From Agarivorans albus (lineage in GTDB: Bacteria > Pseudomonadota > Gammaproteobacteria > Enterobacterales > Celerinatantimonadaceae): 64,000 nt of DNA. The stretch lies in NCBI RefSeq assembly GCF_019670105.1, contig NZ_AP023032.1, forward strand, positions 3,855,501-3,919,500, read 5' to 3'. The notes beneath the pieces were generated by a model. It worked only from the letters and a program-made list of their open reading frames with translations. It was not told the DNA's origin and made no database searches. Below are positions 12,526 to 22,746 of this stretch, in pieces. The position numbers were made by a program, and so were the translations under genes. Position 1 is the first letter of the stretch. Each line of letters starts with the position of its first letter.

Positions 12526-13851
12526 ATGAAGCTGAAAATCAAATCGTTAATATTAGCTTGTGGAATGAGCTCTTTAGCATTCCAAGCCCAAGCTGATGAT
12601 TTATTGCAAATTTATCAACTCGCTCAAGAAAAAGATCCTGTAATTTTGCAAAGTAAAGCTCAGCGTGACATCGCCTTTGAGCAAATTACCGAATCTCGTG
12701 CATCACTGCTTCCACAAATTGGTTTTGGTGCCGGAGCTAAATACACTACTACCAGTAACGACACCATCGACAGCATTACCAACACCAATGCATCGGTTGG
12801 CCTTAGCCAGTCGCTTTACTCTAAAACCAACTGGACCAGCTTAAGTATCTCTGAAAAGAATGCGACACGTTCTGAAGCCGTATATGGTAATGACGTACAA
12901 AGCCTGATTATTCGTGTAAGTAATGCCTACTTCAATGTACTACGCGCCATGGATAACGTTACTTTTGTTGAAGCTAACAAAACAGCCGTTGGTCGTCAGT
13001 TAGAGCAAACTAAACAACGCTTTAACGTTGGTCTTACTGCGATTACCGATGTACACGAAGCCCAAGCTGAATATGACCGTACCCTTGCCCAAGAAATTCA
13101 AGCGCGTAACGATCTATCTAACAGCTACGAAGACTTACGAGAGCTAACCGGTTTAGAGCACCGCGAGCTTAACATTCTTAACACCCAGCGTTTTGAGCCA
13201 AACCCGCTTGAGCAAGGCTCAGACTTTTGGTTAGCTACTGCGACCGACCGCAACTTAGAGCTAAACGCTCAACGCATTAGTAAAGAGATTGCCCAAGAGC
13301 AAATCGAATTAGCGCAAAGTGGCCACTTACCAACCCTAGACCTAACAGCAGGTATTGGTTATGACAATAACCAATACGGTAACGACGCCTATGATTCGCT
13401 TCAAGGCGGTAGTTCAAATGCTGGTAATATTGGTCTTGAGTTCAACTGGCCTATCTACTTAGGTGGCAGCATTGATTCACAAGTACGACAAGCGCAGTTT
13501 AGCTACATCGCCTCTTCAGAAGCGCTAGAGCAAACCTTCCGCACAGTGCAAAGCACGGTTAACTCGGTAGTGAATAACGTAAGTGCCAGTATTGGTTCGG
13601 TTAAAGCCTTTGAACAGACAGTAGTGTCTTCACAAAGTGCACTAGAAGCCACCGAAGCAGGCTTTGAAGTGGGTACTCGTACCATTGTTGACGTACAAGA
13701 CGCCACACGTAACTTGTACTCTGCAAAAAGTGATTTAGCTAACGCCCGTTATGATTACATTCTTAACATGCTAGCGCTTAAACAAGCAGCCGGTACTTTA
13801 ACTGAAGAAGACGTAGCCCTGGTTAACTCTGGCTTAATGCCTCCCCAGTAG
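12526..13851 (+). CDS. tolC: TolC family outer-membrane efflux protein
   Basis: A 441-residue TolC. It has a signal peptide (residues 1-23, ending QAQA) and two repeats of the outer membrane efflux domain, visible as QAEYDRTLAQEIQARNDL in the first half and QDATRNLYSAKSDLANARYDY in the second. TolC forms the trimeric outer-membrane channel used by RND, MFS and type I systems. The short C-terminal tail (NSGLMPPQ) is close to the structured core end. The upstream 220 bp is shared with divergent nudF; a strong GGAAAGG site precedes the ATG. Confidence 0.93.
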   Translation: MKLKIKSLILACGMSSLAFQAQADDLLQIYQLAQEKDPVILQSKAQRDIAFEQITESRASLLPQIGFGAGAKYTTTSNDTIDSITNTNASVGLSQSLYSKTNWTSLSISEKNATRSEAVYGNDVQSLIIRVSNAYFNVLRAMDNVTFVEANKTAVGRQLEQTKQRFNVGLTAITDVHEAQAEYDRTLAQEIQARNDLSNSYEDLRELTGLEHRELNILNTQRFEPNPLEQGSDFWLATATDRNLELNAQRISKEIAQEQIELAQSGHLPTLDLTAGIGYDNNQYGNDAYDSLQGGSSNAGNIGLEFNWPIYLGGSIDSQVRQAQFSYIASSEALEQTFRTVQSTVNSVVNNVSASIGSVKAFEQTVVSSQSALEATEAGFEVGTRTIVDVQDATRNLYSAKSDLANARYDYILNMLALKQAAGTLTEEDVALVNSGLMPPQ

Positions 13852-13875
13852 TATCTTTAGTAAAAATTCCGCAAT

Positions 13876-13903
13876 AAAAAAGGCGCCAATTGGCGCCTTT
13901 TTT
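13876..13903. terminator. Bidirectional terminator between tolC and hldE
   Basis: Palindromic AAAAAGGCGCCAATTGGCGC followed by CTTTTTT; A and T tracts on both sides let it serve the convergent tolC and hldE genes. Confidence 0.88.
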
Positions 13904-13918
13904 AAATCAACGACAAAA

Positions 13919-15352
13919 CTAGTCGATTTGATTTTGACGAATAGACTTAATGATTTCTGAAGTTGAACAACCATCTTCGAAATTAAGCACTCGCACTTCT
14001 CCGCCATTGGCAATCACTTCTTGCCCACCAGCAATCTCTTCTGGCTTGTAATCGCCGCCTTTCACCAATAAGTCTGGCAATAAGTTGGCAATTAAACGCT
14101 GCGGCGTGTCTTCACTAAAATCAACCACCCAATCAACCGCACCTAAACCAGCAAGCACCGCCATACGGCGATCGACACTATTTACTGGACGCCCTTCACC
14201 TTTTAGGCGCTTAACAGAATCATCATTGTTTACTGCAACAATTAAACGATCACCCAAAGTGCGTGCGTGATTAAGGTAAGACACATGACCGGCATGCAAA
14301 ATATCAAAACAACCGTTGGTCATCACCACCGTCTCGCCGCGGCGCTTAGCAGCCTCCAAAGCAAACTTAAGCTGTTGTTCACTTAGTACGCCAAAGCCTG
14401 TTTCCTGCGAACCATATACTGCGTTGGCAAGCTCAATGGTAGACACCGTAGACGTACCTAGCTTTCCAACCACAATGCCTGCAGCGGCATTGGCTAAGGC
14501 ACAAGCATCATCTAAACTCGAGCCAGCCGCTAGTGAGCTGGCTAAAGTAGAAATCACTGTATCGCCTGCACCGGTTACATCGTAAACCTCTTGTGCTAGC
14601 GCGGCTAAATGCAACTCTGGTTGGCCCTTACGGATAAGCGTCATACCGTGTTCACTGCGTGTCACCAGTAATGCTTCAAGGTCTAACTGCTCGATTAGTG
14701 CTTCGCCTTTGCTAATAATTTCGTCTTCATCTTTACAGTGACCAACCACCGCTTCAAACTCAGAAAAGTTAGGCGTGAGCAAAGTTGCACCGCGATATTT
14801 ATCAAAGGCACTGCCTTTTGGGTCAACCAATACAGGAACACCGACATCGCGTGCCAGAGCAATTAAATCGCCAACTTGGTTTAATGCGCCTTTGTTGTAG
14901 TCAGATAAAATAACCACTTGATGTTGCTTCACTTGTTCAGCAAAACTAGCGCTTAAGTCTTTACTATCTACTTCATGAAAATTTTCTTCAAAATCTAAAC
15001 GAATTAATTGCTGGTGACGGCTTAGTACCCGTAGCTTGGTAATTGTTGGGTAATCAGCAAACTTAGTAAATTGGCACTCTACACCAACCGCTGCTAACTT
15101 GTTTTCTAAGGCTATGCCTGCTTCGTCTTCGCCGCTCATACCTAATAACGTAGAGCCTGCGCCTAAGGCCACGGCGTTTAAGGCTACGTTAGCCGCGCCG
15201 CCGGGGCGTTCTTCAATTTGTTCAACTTTAACCACTGGAACCGGGGCTTCAGGCGAGATGCGCCCGGTAGGTCCATGCCAATAGCGGTCTAACATTACAT
15301 CGCCAACTACTAACACCTTAGCTTGGGCAAACTCAGGGAGGGTTATTCTCAT
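13919..15352 (-). CDS. hldE: Bifunctional heptose 7-phosphate kinase / heptose 1-phosphate adenylyltransferase
   Basis: A 477-residue fusion. Residues 1-320 form a ribokinase-type kinase ([15 protein letters not shown] near the start, [11 protein letters not shown] as the catalytic motif). Residues about 340-477 form a nucleotidyltransferase ([16 protein letters not shown] with the HxGH motif). It catalyses two steps toward ADP-L-glycero-D-manno-heptose for the LPS inner core. The length equals E. coli HldE (477). It is divergent from the acyltransferase gene at 15471 and convergent with tolC. Confidence 0.96.
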   Translation of the reverse strand: MRITLPEFAQAKVLVVGDVMLDRYWHGPTGRISPEAPVPVVKVEQIEERPGGAANVALNAVALGAGSTLLGMSGEDEAGIALENKLAAVGVECQFTKFADYPTITKLRVLSRHQQLIRLDFEENFHEVDSKDLSASFAEQVKQHQVVILSDYNKGALNQVGDLIALARDVGVPVLVDPKGSAFDKYRGATLLTPNFSEFEAVVGHCKDEDEIISKGEALIEQLDLEALLVTRSEHGMTLIRKGQPELHLAALAQEVYDVTGAGDTVISTLASSLAAGSSLDDACALANAAAGIVVGKLGTSTVSTIELANAVYGSQETGFGVLSEQQLKFALEAAKRRGETVVMTNGCFDILHAGHVSYLNHARTLGDRLIVAVNNDDSVKRLKGEGRPVNSVDRRMAVLAGLGAVDWVVDFSEDTPQRLIANLLPDLLVKGGDYKPEEIAGGQEVIANGGEVRVLNFEDGCSTSEIIKSIRQNQID

Positions 15353-15470
15353 TGTTCACTCTCATCGAAAAATAATTATTAACAGTTTATCATAGTTAAA
15401 CTTATGGTCTGCGGCATAATCTCTTGATATCCAGTAGACTTTACACATTATTACAGTGACAAAGTAAAAT

Positions 15471-16397
15471 ATGGCGAAAATTTCATCACCCAAGCTTAAC
15501 GCACAATCTTTTCACCCAAAGAACTGGGGGGCCTGGGTATTAATTGGCTTTATGTTCAGTATTAGTTTGCTGCCTTATCGCGTTCAGCATTACTTGGGTT
15601 TAGGCATTGGCCGCTTAGGCCGAGCATTGATGAAGTCACGTGTACATATTACCCACCGCAATTTGGAAATTTGTTTTCCAGACAAAAGTGAAGCAGAGCG
15701 AGAGCAACTGGTTGAAAGCTGTTTTCGGCATTTAGGGCATTCGGTGGTGGATACCGCCAATGCTTGGTTTTGGCCACAATGGCGCTTTGCAAAACACTTT
15801 AAAGTAGAAGGCCTTGAACACCTTAAAAAAGCGCGTGAGCAACAAGGGGGGATTTTATTAGTAAGTGCCCACTTCTGGACCTTAGAAAGCCACGCTCGTG
15901 CCTATGGCACTTTGGATCCCGGTGTTGGGATCTACCGGCCTAACAAAAACTCGGTTTATGAGTACTATCAATATCATGGTCGCACTAAGTCTAATAAATA
16001 CTTAGTAGATCGCACCGATGTGCGCGGCATGATTAAAGCACTGCGCCAAGACAATGCGGTGTGGTATGCACCCGATCATGACTACGGTACCCACGCCGCG
16101 GTATTTGTACCGTTTTTTGCTCAAGATAAAGCTGCCACTATTACCGGTACCGCCACCTTAGCGAAAGTGAAAAACGTGCAAGTATTGCCAACCTATGCAC
16201 TACGTAATGAAGACGGCTCAGGCTTTACTTTGGTGATAGAACCAGCCCTAGATAACTACCCGCAAGGTGATGATGAACAAGATGCCCACACCATCAACCA
16301 AGTGGTAGAAAAAGCCATTCTACGCGCGCCCGAGCAATATATGTGGATCCACCGCCGCTTTAAATCTCGCCCAGAAGGTGAAAAAGGCGTTTACTAA
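15471..16397 (+). CDS. Kdo2-lipid A acyltransferase (LpxL/LpxM family)
   Basis: A 308-residue lipid A late acyltransferase. One N-terminal membrane segment (residues 20-38), the RNLEICFPD block, the catalytic HX4E motif HFWTLE (about residue 142) and a RNEDGSGFTL region are visible. It adds a secondary acyl chain to Kdo2-lipid IVA or its product at the inner-membrane surface. Which chain (LpxL, LpxM or LpxP role) cannot be decided here. The ATG follows a weak ribosome binding site. The neighbouring hldE also serves LPS synthesis. Confidence 0.9.
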   Translation: MAKISSPKLNAQSFHPKNWGAWVLIGFMFSISLLPYRVQHYLGLGIGRLGRALMKSRVHITHRNLEICFPDKSEAEREQLVESCFRHLGHSVVDTANAWFWPQWRFAKHFKVEGLEHLKKAREQQGGILLVSAHFWTLESHARAYGTLDPGVGIYRPNKNSVYEYYQYHGRTKSNKYLVDRTDVRGMIKALRQDNAVWYAPDHDYGTHAAVFVPFFAQDKAATITGTATLAKVKNVQVLPTYALRNEDGSGFTLVIEPALDNYPQGDDEQDAHTINQVVEKAILRAPEQYMWIHRRFKSRPEGEKGVY

Positions 16398-16398
16398 T

Positions 16399-16438
16399 AA
16401 AAAGGCGCTGACTTTAGCTTAAAAGCAGCGCCTTTTTT
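16399..16438. terminator. Bidirectional terminator between lpx acyltransferase and glnE
   Basis: AAAAAGGCGCTG pairs with CAGCGCCTTTTTT across a 14-16 base loop; it is suitable for both convergent genes. Confidence 0.85.
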
Positions 16439-16462
16439 AAACCTTGAAACTGTTATTTAGTT

Positions 16463-19366
16463 CTAAGTGAACAGCTGTTGCCAAGTATCGGTAACTACAC
16501 TTAAATCTTGCTTAAACTCGGCTTTGTTGGCCAAACGTGGCAAACCTTGCAGACCACAGCGGTGACACTCATCACGAATATCCAAATAGCTTTGGCTTAG
16601 CCCCTGCGCTTGTTCAGGCTTTAATAAATCAAGCTCGGCACAGCTTTCAAATATTCTTACGTTGTCAGTCCATTTACTTAACTGAGGGTACTCTTGGGTA
16701 TGCAGTAATACTAAGTATTGAGCAATGAACTCAATGTCTACCATGCCGCCAGGAGATTGTTTGAGATCCAGAACGTCTTCAGTTTCTCGGCTTAAATGCC
16801 CCTGCATTTTACTGCGCATCTCTTGTACTTGTTTGGCTAGCTCTGCAGCGTCGCGTGGCTGAGCTAAAATTTTATGGCGAACTTGGGCGAAACTCTCTGC
16901 GAGTTCTGCATCGCCATAAATCACTCTGGCACGCACTAGCGCTTGGTGCTCCCAGGTCCACGCTTCCTTCACTTGGTATTGCTCAAAGGCTTCAATGGCG
17001 GAAACCAATAAACCAGAAGCACCGGAAGGACGTAAGCGCATATCTAATTCATACAGTACACCTGAGGCGGTGCGTGTATTAAACAGGTGCATAATTCGCT
17101 GTGCCAGCTTTAGATAAAACTGCTTACTGTCGATTTGCTTTGGCCCATTGGTATAGGTGCTACTATCGCTATTATGCAAAAAGACTAAATCTAGATCGGA
17201 GCTGTAACCTGTTTCAATACCACCAATTTTGCCGTAACCCACTACCGCAAAACCGCGTTGTTGTTCACCTAAATGCTCTGGGTAACCATGGCGCTCTACC
17301 ATCTGACTCCAGGCTTGCTCAACCACCGCGTTTACTATTACTTCGGCTACCGCGGTTAAGTGATCGCTCACTTTCATTAGCGGCAATGCACCAGCAATAT
17401 CGGCCGCTGTAATACGTAGCTGCTGAATTTGTTTGAACTGACGCAGCGCCTCCATTTGCTGTTCCATATCATCGGGTGGAATACGTAACATAAACTCACG
17501 GAGCTGCTGGGCGTAGCTGTCTTCACTGGCCGGGTTATACAGAAGCTTAGGATCAAGTAGTTCATCCAAAAGAATAGGAAAGCTCGCCAACTTTTGCGCC
17601 AACATGGCGCTGCCTGCGCAAAGCCTTAATAGCTGCTGAAGCGACGCTGGGTTTTCAGCTAACAGCTCTAGATAAGCGGTTCTTGATAGAATCCGCTCAA
17701 GCAATACCATTACCCGCGGCAATACCAAACTGGTTTGAGGATGCTCAAACAGCTGCTGCAGTAAACTTGGCATCATCCGCTCTAGGGTTTGCCGACCGCG
17801 CTGACCAATTTGGCGCTTCTCTACGGCGTGCATAAAGTGGTACATGGTTTCTACGCGTTTTTTTTGCTCTTCCTCGCTACAAACATGTTTACTCATCAAG
17901 CTAGCAAGGGCTTCTCTATCAGCGCCGCAATGCCACAAATCATCGTATTCTTGGCCTGCTTGATGCTCTTCTTGTTCCTCTTCACCAATGGCAGATTGGA
18001 AGCAGGCATTCACCTGAGCAAGTCCTTGCTGCAATTGTTGGTAGAAACTCTCCCAATTGTCATGACCCATTACCCAAGCAACGCGCTGCTGGTCACCGCT
18101 TGTATCTGGTAGGGTTTGAGTTTGCTGGTCGTCTATTTGCTGCAGAATGTTTTCCACTTGGCGTAAATACAAATAGTGTTCGCGTAGCATCTTGGTTTGA
18201 GCTTCATTCAACTCACCGTGCTCACTTAGCTGCGACAAAGCCTGCAGTAGTGAACGGGTTTGTAGCACCGGCTCGCGCCCACCACGAATAAGCTGGAAAG
18301 TTTGTACAATAAACTCAATTTCACGAATGCCGCCCGAGCCCAGTTTGATATTGTCGCGCAAGCCTTTACGACGGATTTCGGAGTTAATCATAGCCTTCAT
18401 CGAGCGCAGTGCTTGAATAGCACTAAAATCGATGTAGCGACGATAAACATAGGGTTTAAGCATGGCTTGAATATCTTGGTCAAAGCGCAAGTCTTGGTTA
18501 ATCACTCGCGCCTTAACCATGGCGTAGCGCTCCCAATCTCGGCCATGATGCTGATAATAATCTTCAAAGGCCGCGTAACTTACCGCCAAAGGACCAGACT
18601 CACCAAATGGTCGCAAGCGCATGTCTACGCGAAATACAAAACCATCTACAGTGGTTTGGTCAATCAGTTGAATAAGCCGCTGCCCCATGCGAATAAAAAA
18701 CTGCTGATTGGCAATACTACGGCGGCCACCTTGGGTTTCGCCGTTCTCGGGAAAACAAAAAATCAAATCGATATCGGATGAAAAATTTAGCTCTCGCCCG
18801 CCCAACTTGCCCATACCAATGACCACTAATGGTTGCGCATTTCCTTCGGCATCACTGGGTGTACCAGACTCACTGCAACAGCGTTTGTATAACCATTGAT
18901 TAGCACAATCTACGCAGCTATCAGCCACAGCCGACACTTGGGCAAAGCTGTCTGTTACGGCTTGCTTAAGAAGTAAATCACGCCAAGCAATAAGCACCAT
19001 TTGCAAGCGGCGGAAGTGACGCAGTACCTTTTTGGCACCGTCGTCGGTAATTTGCTCGGCCAACGTGGCACTTAACTGCTCACGCATTTGCTGTTCGTTT
19101 AAAGGCTGCTCTAACAATTGCTGTTGCCAAATATCAGAGAGAAGACCTGGCTGGCTAATGCAGCTTCGGGCGATAAAATCACTCAAAGCAAAGGCGGTTT
19201 TACTCTGCAACTGTTGTTGGGGATCTAGTTGCTCTAATAAATTTGGCGCTAACTCGATAAGGCGCTCCCAAGATTGCTCAGCAATAGTAGAAAGCTCGCT
19301 AGGGACAGGAAGAGTGCTTGGCATGATGAAGAAACCCGAATCCAAAATTTGGCTTAATATCATCAT
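16463..19366 (-). CDS. glnE: Bifunctional glutamine synthetase adenylyltransferase / deadenylase
   Basis: A protein of about 950 residues with two nucleotidyltransferase domains. The N-terminal adenylyl-removing half has FSSDIDLIF and the C-terminal adenylyltransferase half has YSSDLDLVF, each with the GxxD-D metal pattern. GlnE attaches and removes AMP on glutamine synthetase under control of PII. The length matches E. coli (946). The annotated start at 19366 gives an N-terminal MMILSQILDSGFFI leader; an in-frame ATG at 19324 (MPSTLPVP) is a reasonable alternative, and neither has a strong ribosome binding site. Confidence 0.95.
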   Translation of the reverse strand: MMILSQILDSGFFIMPSTLPVPSELSTIAEQSWERLIELAPNLLEQLDPQQQLQSKTAFALSDFIARSCISQPGLLSDIWQQQLLEQPLNEQQMREQLSATLAEQITDDGAKKVLRHFRRLQMVLIAWRDLLLKQAVTDSFAQVSAVADSCVDCANQWLYKRCCSESGTPSDAEGNAQPLVVIGMGKLGGRELNFSSDIDLIFCFPENGETQGGRRSIANQQFFIRMGQRLIQLIDQTTVDGFVFRVDMRLRPFGESGPLAVSYAAFEDYYQHHGRDWERYAMVKARVINQDLRFDQDIQAMLKPYVYRRYIDFSAIQALRSMKAMINSEIRRKGLRDNIKLGSGGIREIEFIVQTFQLIRGGREPVLQTRSLLQALSQLSEHGELNEAQTKMLREHYLYLRQVENILQQIDDQQTQTLPDTSGDQQRVAWVMGHDNWESFYQQLQQGLAQVNACFQSAIGEEEQEEHQAGQEYDDLWHCGADREALASLMSKHVCSEEEQKKRVETMYHFMHAVEKRQIGQRGRQTLERMMPSLLQQLFEHPQTSLVLPRVMVLLERILSRTAYLELLAENPASLQQLLRLCAGSAMLAQKLASFPILLDELLDPKLLYNPASEDSYAQQLREFMLRIPPDDMEQQMEALRQFKQIQQLRITAADIAGALPLMKVSDHLTAVAEVIVNAVVEQAWSQMVERHGYPEHLGEQQRGFAVVGYGKIGGIETGYSSDLDLVFLHNSDSSTYTNGPKQIDSKQFYLKLAQRIMHLFNTRTASGVLYELDMRLRPSGASGLLVSAIEAFEQYQVKEAWTWEHQALVRARVIYGDAELAESFAQVRHKILAQPRDAAELAKQVQEMRSKMQGHLSRETEDVLDLKQSPGGMVDIEFIAQYLVLLHTQEYPQLSKWTDNVRIFESCAELDLLKPEQAQGLSQSYLDIRDECHRCGLQGLPRLANKAEFKQDLSVVTDTWQQLFT

Positions 19367-19548
19367 GATTCATGCTTAAGCACAAGCTGGATCGCAGGGA
19401 GTGTAAGCCATATCAAACTGGTGATTAGCTGATAGCAAAAAACCAAGCAAAAATTGACTTCATCTGCCATTTTTAAGCACCAATAACCGTTGTTTGATAA
19501 AACTGGCGTATAGTAAAATCAGCCGTTCTTATCCTTCGGAATTAATAA

Positions 19549-20295
19549 ATGAAAACGCACATCAATGCCTTCGACTTAGTGATGCTGTTTCTGTCGCTAA
19601 TAGCCATTGTGATTGTTAGCAGCTTGTTCTTTTACCCTGCAGATTCTCAACTTAAAGCCTTACTGATCAACCTAGATACGCTTATTTGCGTTGTATTTAT
19701 TGTGCACTTTATTGTGAGCGCCGCTCGCAGCAAATCTCCACTTGCTTATTGCAAACATCATTGGATAGACCTACTCGCGAGTATTCCTATGGTGGAGGCG
19801 CTGCGCTTATTACGTTTTTTCCATGCGATAAAACTGATTAAAGCTTTAAGTGAGCAGCGCCACCTGCTGGCTAGCTTAAAACATCGTCGAGTAGAATCCG
19901 CCGCGGCAACCGTTTTGTTCTGCTTGCTGGTGATAATCCTGCTGGGTTCTATTGGCATACTGTTGGCCGAGCAAGACCAAGCAGGCAGCCAAATAAGCAG
20001 CGCAGGTGAAGCCTTGTGGTGGGCAATAGTGACAATATCTACCGTGGGTTATGGTGATTTTGTGCCGGTTACAGATGCTGGACGCATTATTGCTGGAGTG
20101 ATGATTTTAACCGGCGTTGGCTTTTTTGGTGCGATATCAGGTTTGATGTCTACTTTTTTACTTCGTGGAAAATCTAATTCAGAGCATCAAATTCAGCAGT
20201 TGCTCGTAGAGCAACAAAAAGAACATCAGCAACTAAAACAACAATTGAGCAATATTCAGCAGCAGTTGAGTGAACTACAAAAGAAGTCTCATTGA
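19549..20295 (+). CDS. Potassium channel of the voltage-gated type
   Basis: A 248-residue membrane protein with about six hydrophobic segments. The selectivity filter TISTVGYGDF (around residues 160-169) is the K+ channel signature. Upstream, RLLRFFHAIKLIKAL resembles an S4 segment with spaced basic residues. The cytoplasmic C-terminus (about 205-248) is a glutamine-rich coiled coil (QQLLVEQQKEHQQLKQQL), likely a tetramerisation helix. It is a single gene between divergent glnE and convergent elyC; no regulatory RCK domain is present. Confidence 0.88.
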   Translation: MKTHINAFDLVMLFLSLIAIVIVSSLFFYPADSQLKALLINLDTLICVVFIVHFIVSAARSKSPLAYCKHHWIDLLASIPMVEALRLLRFFHAIKLIKALSEQRHLLASLKHRRVESAAATVLFCLLVIILLGSIGILLAEQDQAGSQISSAGEALWWAIVTISTVGYGDFVPVTDAGRIIAGVMILTGVGFFGAISGLMSTFLLRGKSNSEHQIQQLLVEQQKEHQQLKQQLSNIQQQLSELQKKSH

Positions 20296-20307
20296 AGCGC
20301 GGTATAA

Positions 20308-21072
20308 TTAACTACCTCGCAGCTTAAGCCAAGCATGGGCTAGCGCTTCGTATGCCGCGGTATCTGCTTTGCCTATATGGCTAAGCCGCGGAATAAAGCT
20401 TTGCCAGGTAAAGCCTGCATGCCAGTTTTTCACCTGATAATAAGTAGGTGCTGCAGTAGGATAAAGCCCCTGCATGGCAAATAGGCGCATCGCTCTTGGC
20501 ATATGAGAAGCTTGAGTGACTAAGGTTAACTGAGTATTCGAGTAAAGCTTGGCAATGTTGGCAGCTTCTTCAGCAGTGTCTTTAAGCTGATAGCTACGAA
20601 TTAATCGAGACTCAGGCACCCCTAAAGACAAGGCCAATTTGGCAAGCATATCGGCATGCTGTACTCCACTGCCTTCATTATCACCCCCCGATAATAATAT
20701 CTTCACTTGCGGTTGCTGGCGCCATAAACGAACCGCTTCCACAACTTTAACTGCGCCACAAGGTAGCACCTGACTAGATAACGGCTGGTTTTCATCTTGA
20801 TAATGCAAACAGCCCAATACCACAATTATTTGCGTATCTGGCGGTAGAGAATGTAAACCGTTGTATTGCTTTTCCCAATGATAAAGAAGTGCGCCACTTA
20901 CCGGGTATAGGCTTAAACAAAACATCAGCAACAAACTAATTACGGCGCAGCTGCGGGCTAGTAGCTTATGACCGCGCAGTCCAAAAAAGAGGGCTAACAA
21001 CAACAGCAGCCATAGTGAAGTACTAGGCATAGCCAACACGGTGAGTAGTTTTTTTAAGGCGAAACCGTCCAC
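20308..21072 (-). CDS. elyC: ElyC/SanA/YdcF (DUF218) envelope protein
   Basis: A 254-residue protein with two N-terminal membrane segments (residues 15-60) and a periplasmic DUF218 domain: IIVVLGCLHYQDE, KILLSGGDNEGSG and LVTQASHMPRAM. In E. coli, ElyC affects peptidoglycan and envelope integrity in the cold. The paired N-terminal membrane segments and length favour ElyC over the shorter SanA. It lies 3 bp downstream of the ygiF stop, so the two are an operon. Confidence 0.8.
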   Translation of the reverse strand: MDGFALKKLLTVLAMPSTSLWLLLLLALFFGLRGHKLLARSCAVISLLLMFCLSLYPVSGALLYHWEKQYNGLHSLPPDTQIIVVLGCLHYQDENQPLSSQVLPCGAVKVVEAVRLWRQQPQVKILLSGGDNEGSGVQHADMLAKLALSLGVPESRLIRSYQLKDTAEEAANIAKLYSNTQLTLVTQASHMPRAMRLFAMQGLYPTAAPTYYQVKNWHAGFTWQSFIPRLSHIGKADTAAYEALAHAWLKLRGS

Positions 21073-21075
21073 GAC

Positions 21076-22563
21076 TTACCAATACACCGCTTGTTGCAGC
21101 GCTTGCTGGCGAGAAAACTCTAAGGCATCTAGTAAGGATTGCTCTTTACGCTGCACCCACTTTTCAATGGCTTGCTGTAACTCAGCATCCAGCTCTGGCA
21201 ATAGTTCTCGCATTGGCTTAAACAAACTCAGTTCTTCAATGCCCGATAGAATATCTACCCAAGGCAAGCGGAATTCTTGGCGCAGCTCTTGGTCAAATAA
21301 CTCACCCACACACATGCCCACCAGCAGGTTACGTCGCAATTTAGTGGCTTGTTTCATATAGGCATTACAATCAAGCTGAGGTTCAGCCAAAGGCGATTGT
21401 TGCAAGTAATCCCAACTAGTTTGCAACATTGCTTTGGCTAAATGCTGAATATTCTCTTTCTGTAGAGCTTGGCTGTGCTGCCATTTAGCTTGATAAAGCC
21501 AACGGGTTATTTTTAACATCAAACTACAATAGCGGGCGCTATGCATTAGTTGATAAACATCATCAGGTTGCGGCAAATCATGCTGACGCTGTTGCAGGGT
21601 TTTCAATAAAGAGCGTTGCTGAGGTAACTTCTTAATCAATGCGCCCCGTTCAGCAGTCAGTTTATTTAAACTGGCAGCTTGGGTTAACCACGCAAACTGT
21701 TGGCGCAGCCAACGTAATTCCTTAAGCCAAGCGCATTCTACTAAATCGCGCTCACTAAACATTTTGCAGGCTTGAAACAACATTTGCACCGCTAGAGAGA
21801 CTTGCTCCAAAGCGGCAAAACTTCGCTGCTCAACAAATAGCTGTTCGTGGTACTGCCAATGTTCGAGTGCACCAGCAAAAATTCGATTTAAGCATTCACT
21901 AGTACTATCAGCATCACTAAGTTTAACTGCGCTTAGGGTTTTAACTTGTTGTACATGAGCGGTAGCCAGCATATATCCACGCTGAGCTTTGCTAATGTTT
22001 GCTAAGCGTAAACCTTCTATTGAAGCAATGTCGCTGGCGAGTTCGAAAAGCTGGCTAATGTCGCCTTTCACAAACTCCAGCTCAATTTCGCATATGGCTT
22101 CGTGCTCGCTTCCTGCGGTAAGCGAACCTTGATCGAAAGCTACTTCAATTAAGGTATCGTTAGGCAAATCAACCAACCAAGTTTGTCTATCAAAGGTGGT
22201 AGTAAATAAAGGGCTTAGCTGATTATTAAGACTGGAAAGTTCGGCGCCGGCTGGCCATTCAACTTCTTCAAACAAGGCTAATTGCGGTTGGTTAGATTGA
22301 AGCACACAATTGTATTCGGGACGCTGGTGTAAACCGCCTACACTTAAACCATCGGTTTTAATGGTTTGAACATTGTCGCCATCGCCACTGCGAATACGTA
22401 AGCCCATGCCCCAACGCATCAGTTGGCGGTCATCAGTATCAAAATAAACACTGGTGAGGGTTTTCACTTCGGTTTGCAGCACACTATACTGATTGAGCCG
22501 AGCCAATAACACCGACGCGCATTGAGGTGTAGCTAAGAGCTTGATTTCAATTTCATTGTTCAT
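21076..22563 (-). CDS. ygiF: CYTH-CHAD inorganic triphosphatase
   Basis: A 495-residue protein. The N-terminal CYTH domain begins with the signature EIEIKLLA and has the tunnel residues in LRIRSGDG and CEIELEF. The C-terminal half is a CHAD domain, helical and rich in histidine and basic residues (for example the ARYCSLMLKI region). E. coli YgiF hydrolyses tripolyphosphate; CHAD domains bind polyphosphate. It is next to glnE in E. coli, and glnE is close here as well. First gene of a two-gene unit with elyC. Confidence 0.88.
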   Translation of the reverse strand: MNNEIEIKLLATPQCASVLLARLNQYSVLQTEVKTLTSVYFDTDDRQLMRWGMGLRIRSGDGDNVQTIKTDGLSVGGLHQRPEYNCVLQSNQPQLALFEEVEWPAGAELSSLNNQLSPLFTTTFDRQTWLVDLPNDTLIEVAFDQGSLTAGSEHEAICEIELEFVKGDISQLFELASDIASIEGLRLANISKAQRGYMLATAHVQQVKTLSAVKLSDADSTSECLNRIFAGALEHWQYHEQLFVEQRSFAALEQVSLAVQMLFQACKMFSERDLVECAWLKELRWLRQQFAWLTQAASLNKLTAERGALIKKLPQQRSLLKTLQQRQHDLPQPDDVYQLMHSARYCSLMLKITRWLYQAKWQHSQALQKENIQHLAKAMLQTSWDYLQQSPLAEPQLDCNAYMKQATKLRRNLLVGMCVGELFDQELRQEFRLPWVDILSGIEELSLFKPMRELLPELDAELQQAIEKWVQRKEQSLLDALEFSRQQALQQAVYW

Positions 22564-22746
22564 GGTTTATCCATGTAGGCTGATGCAGCGACCTGCTCCC
22601 TCTGTTCAGTTTTCATACAAAACCTTTGATTCAGCTCAAGTAAAAAGCAACAAATTGTAAGATAAATGCTTGCACTTAAGCTCCGCTACGTTACCATGCG
22701 CCTCGCAAAAAATATATCCTTTGCATAGCTAATTGGAACAGAGATT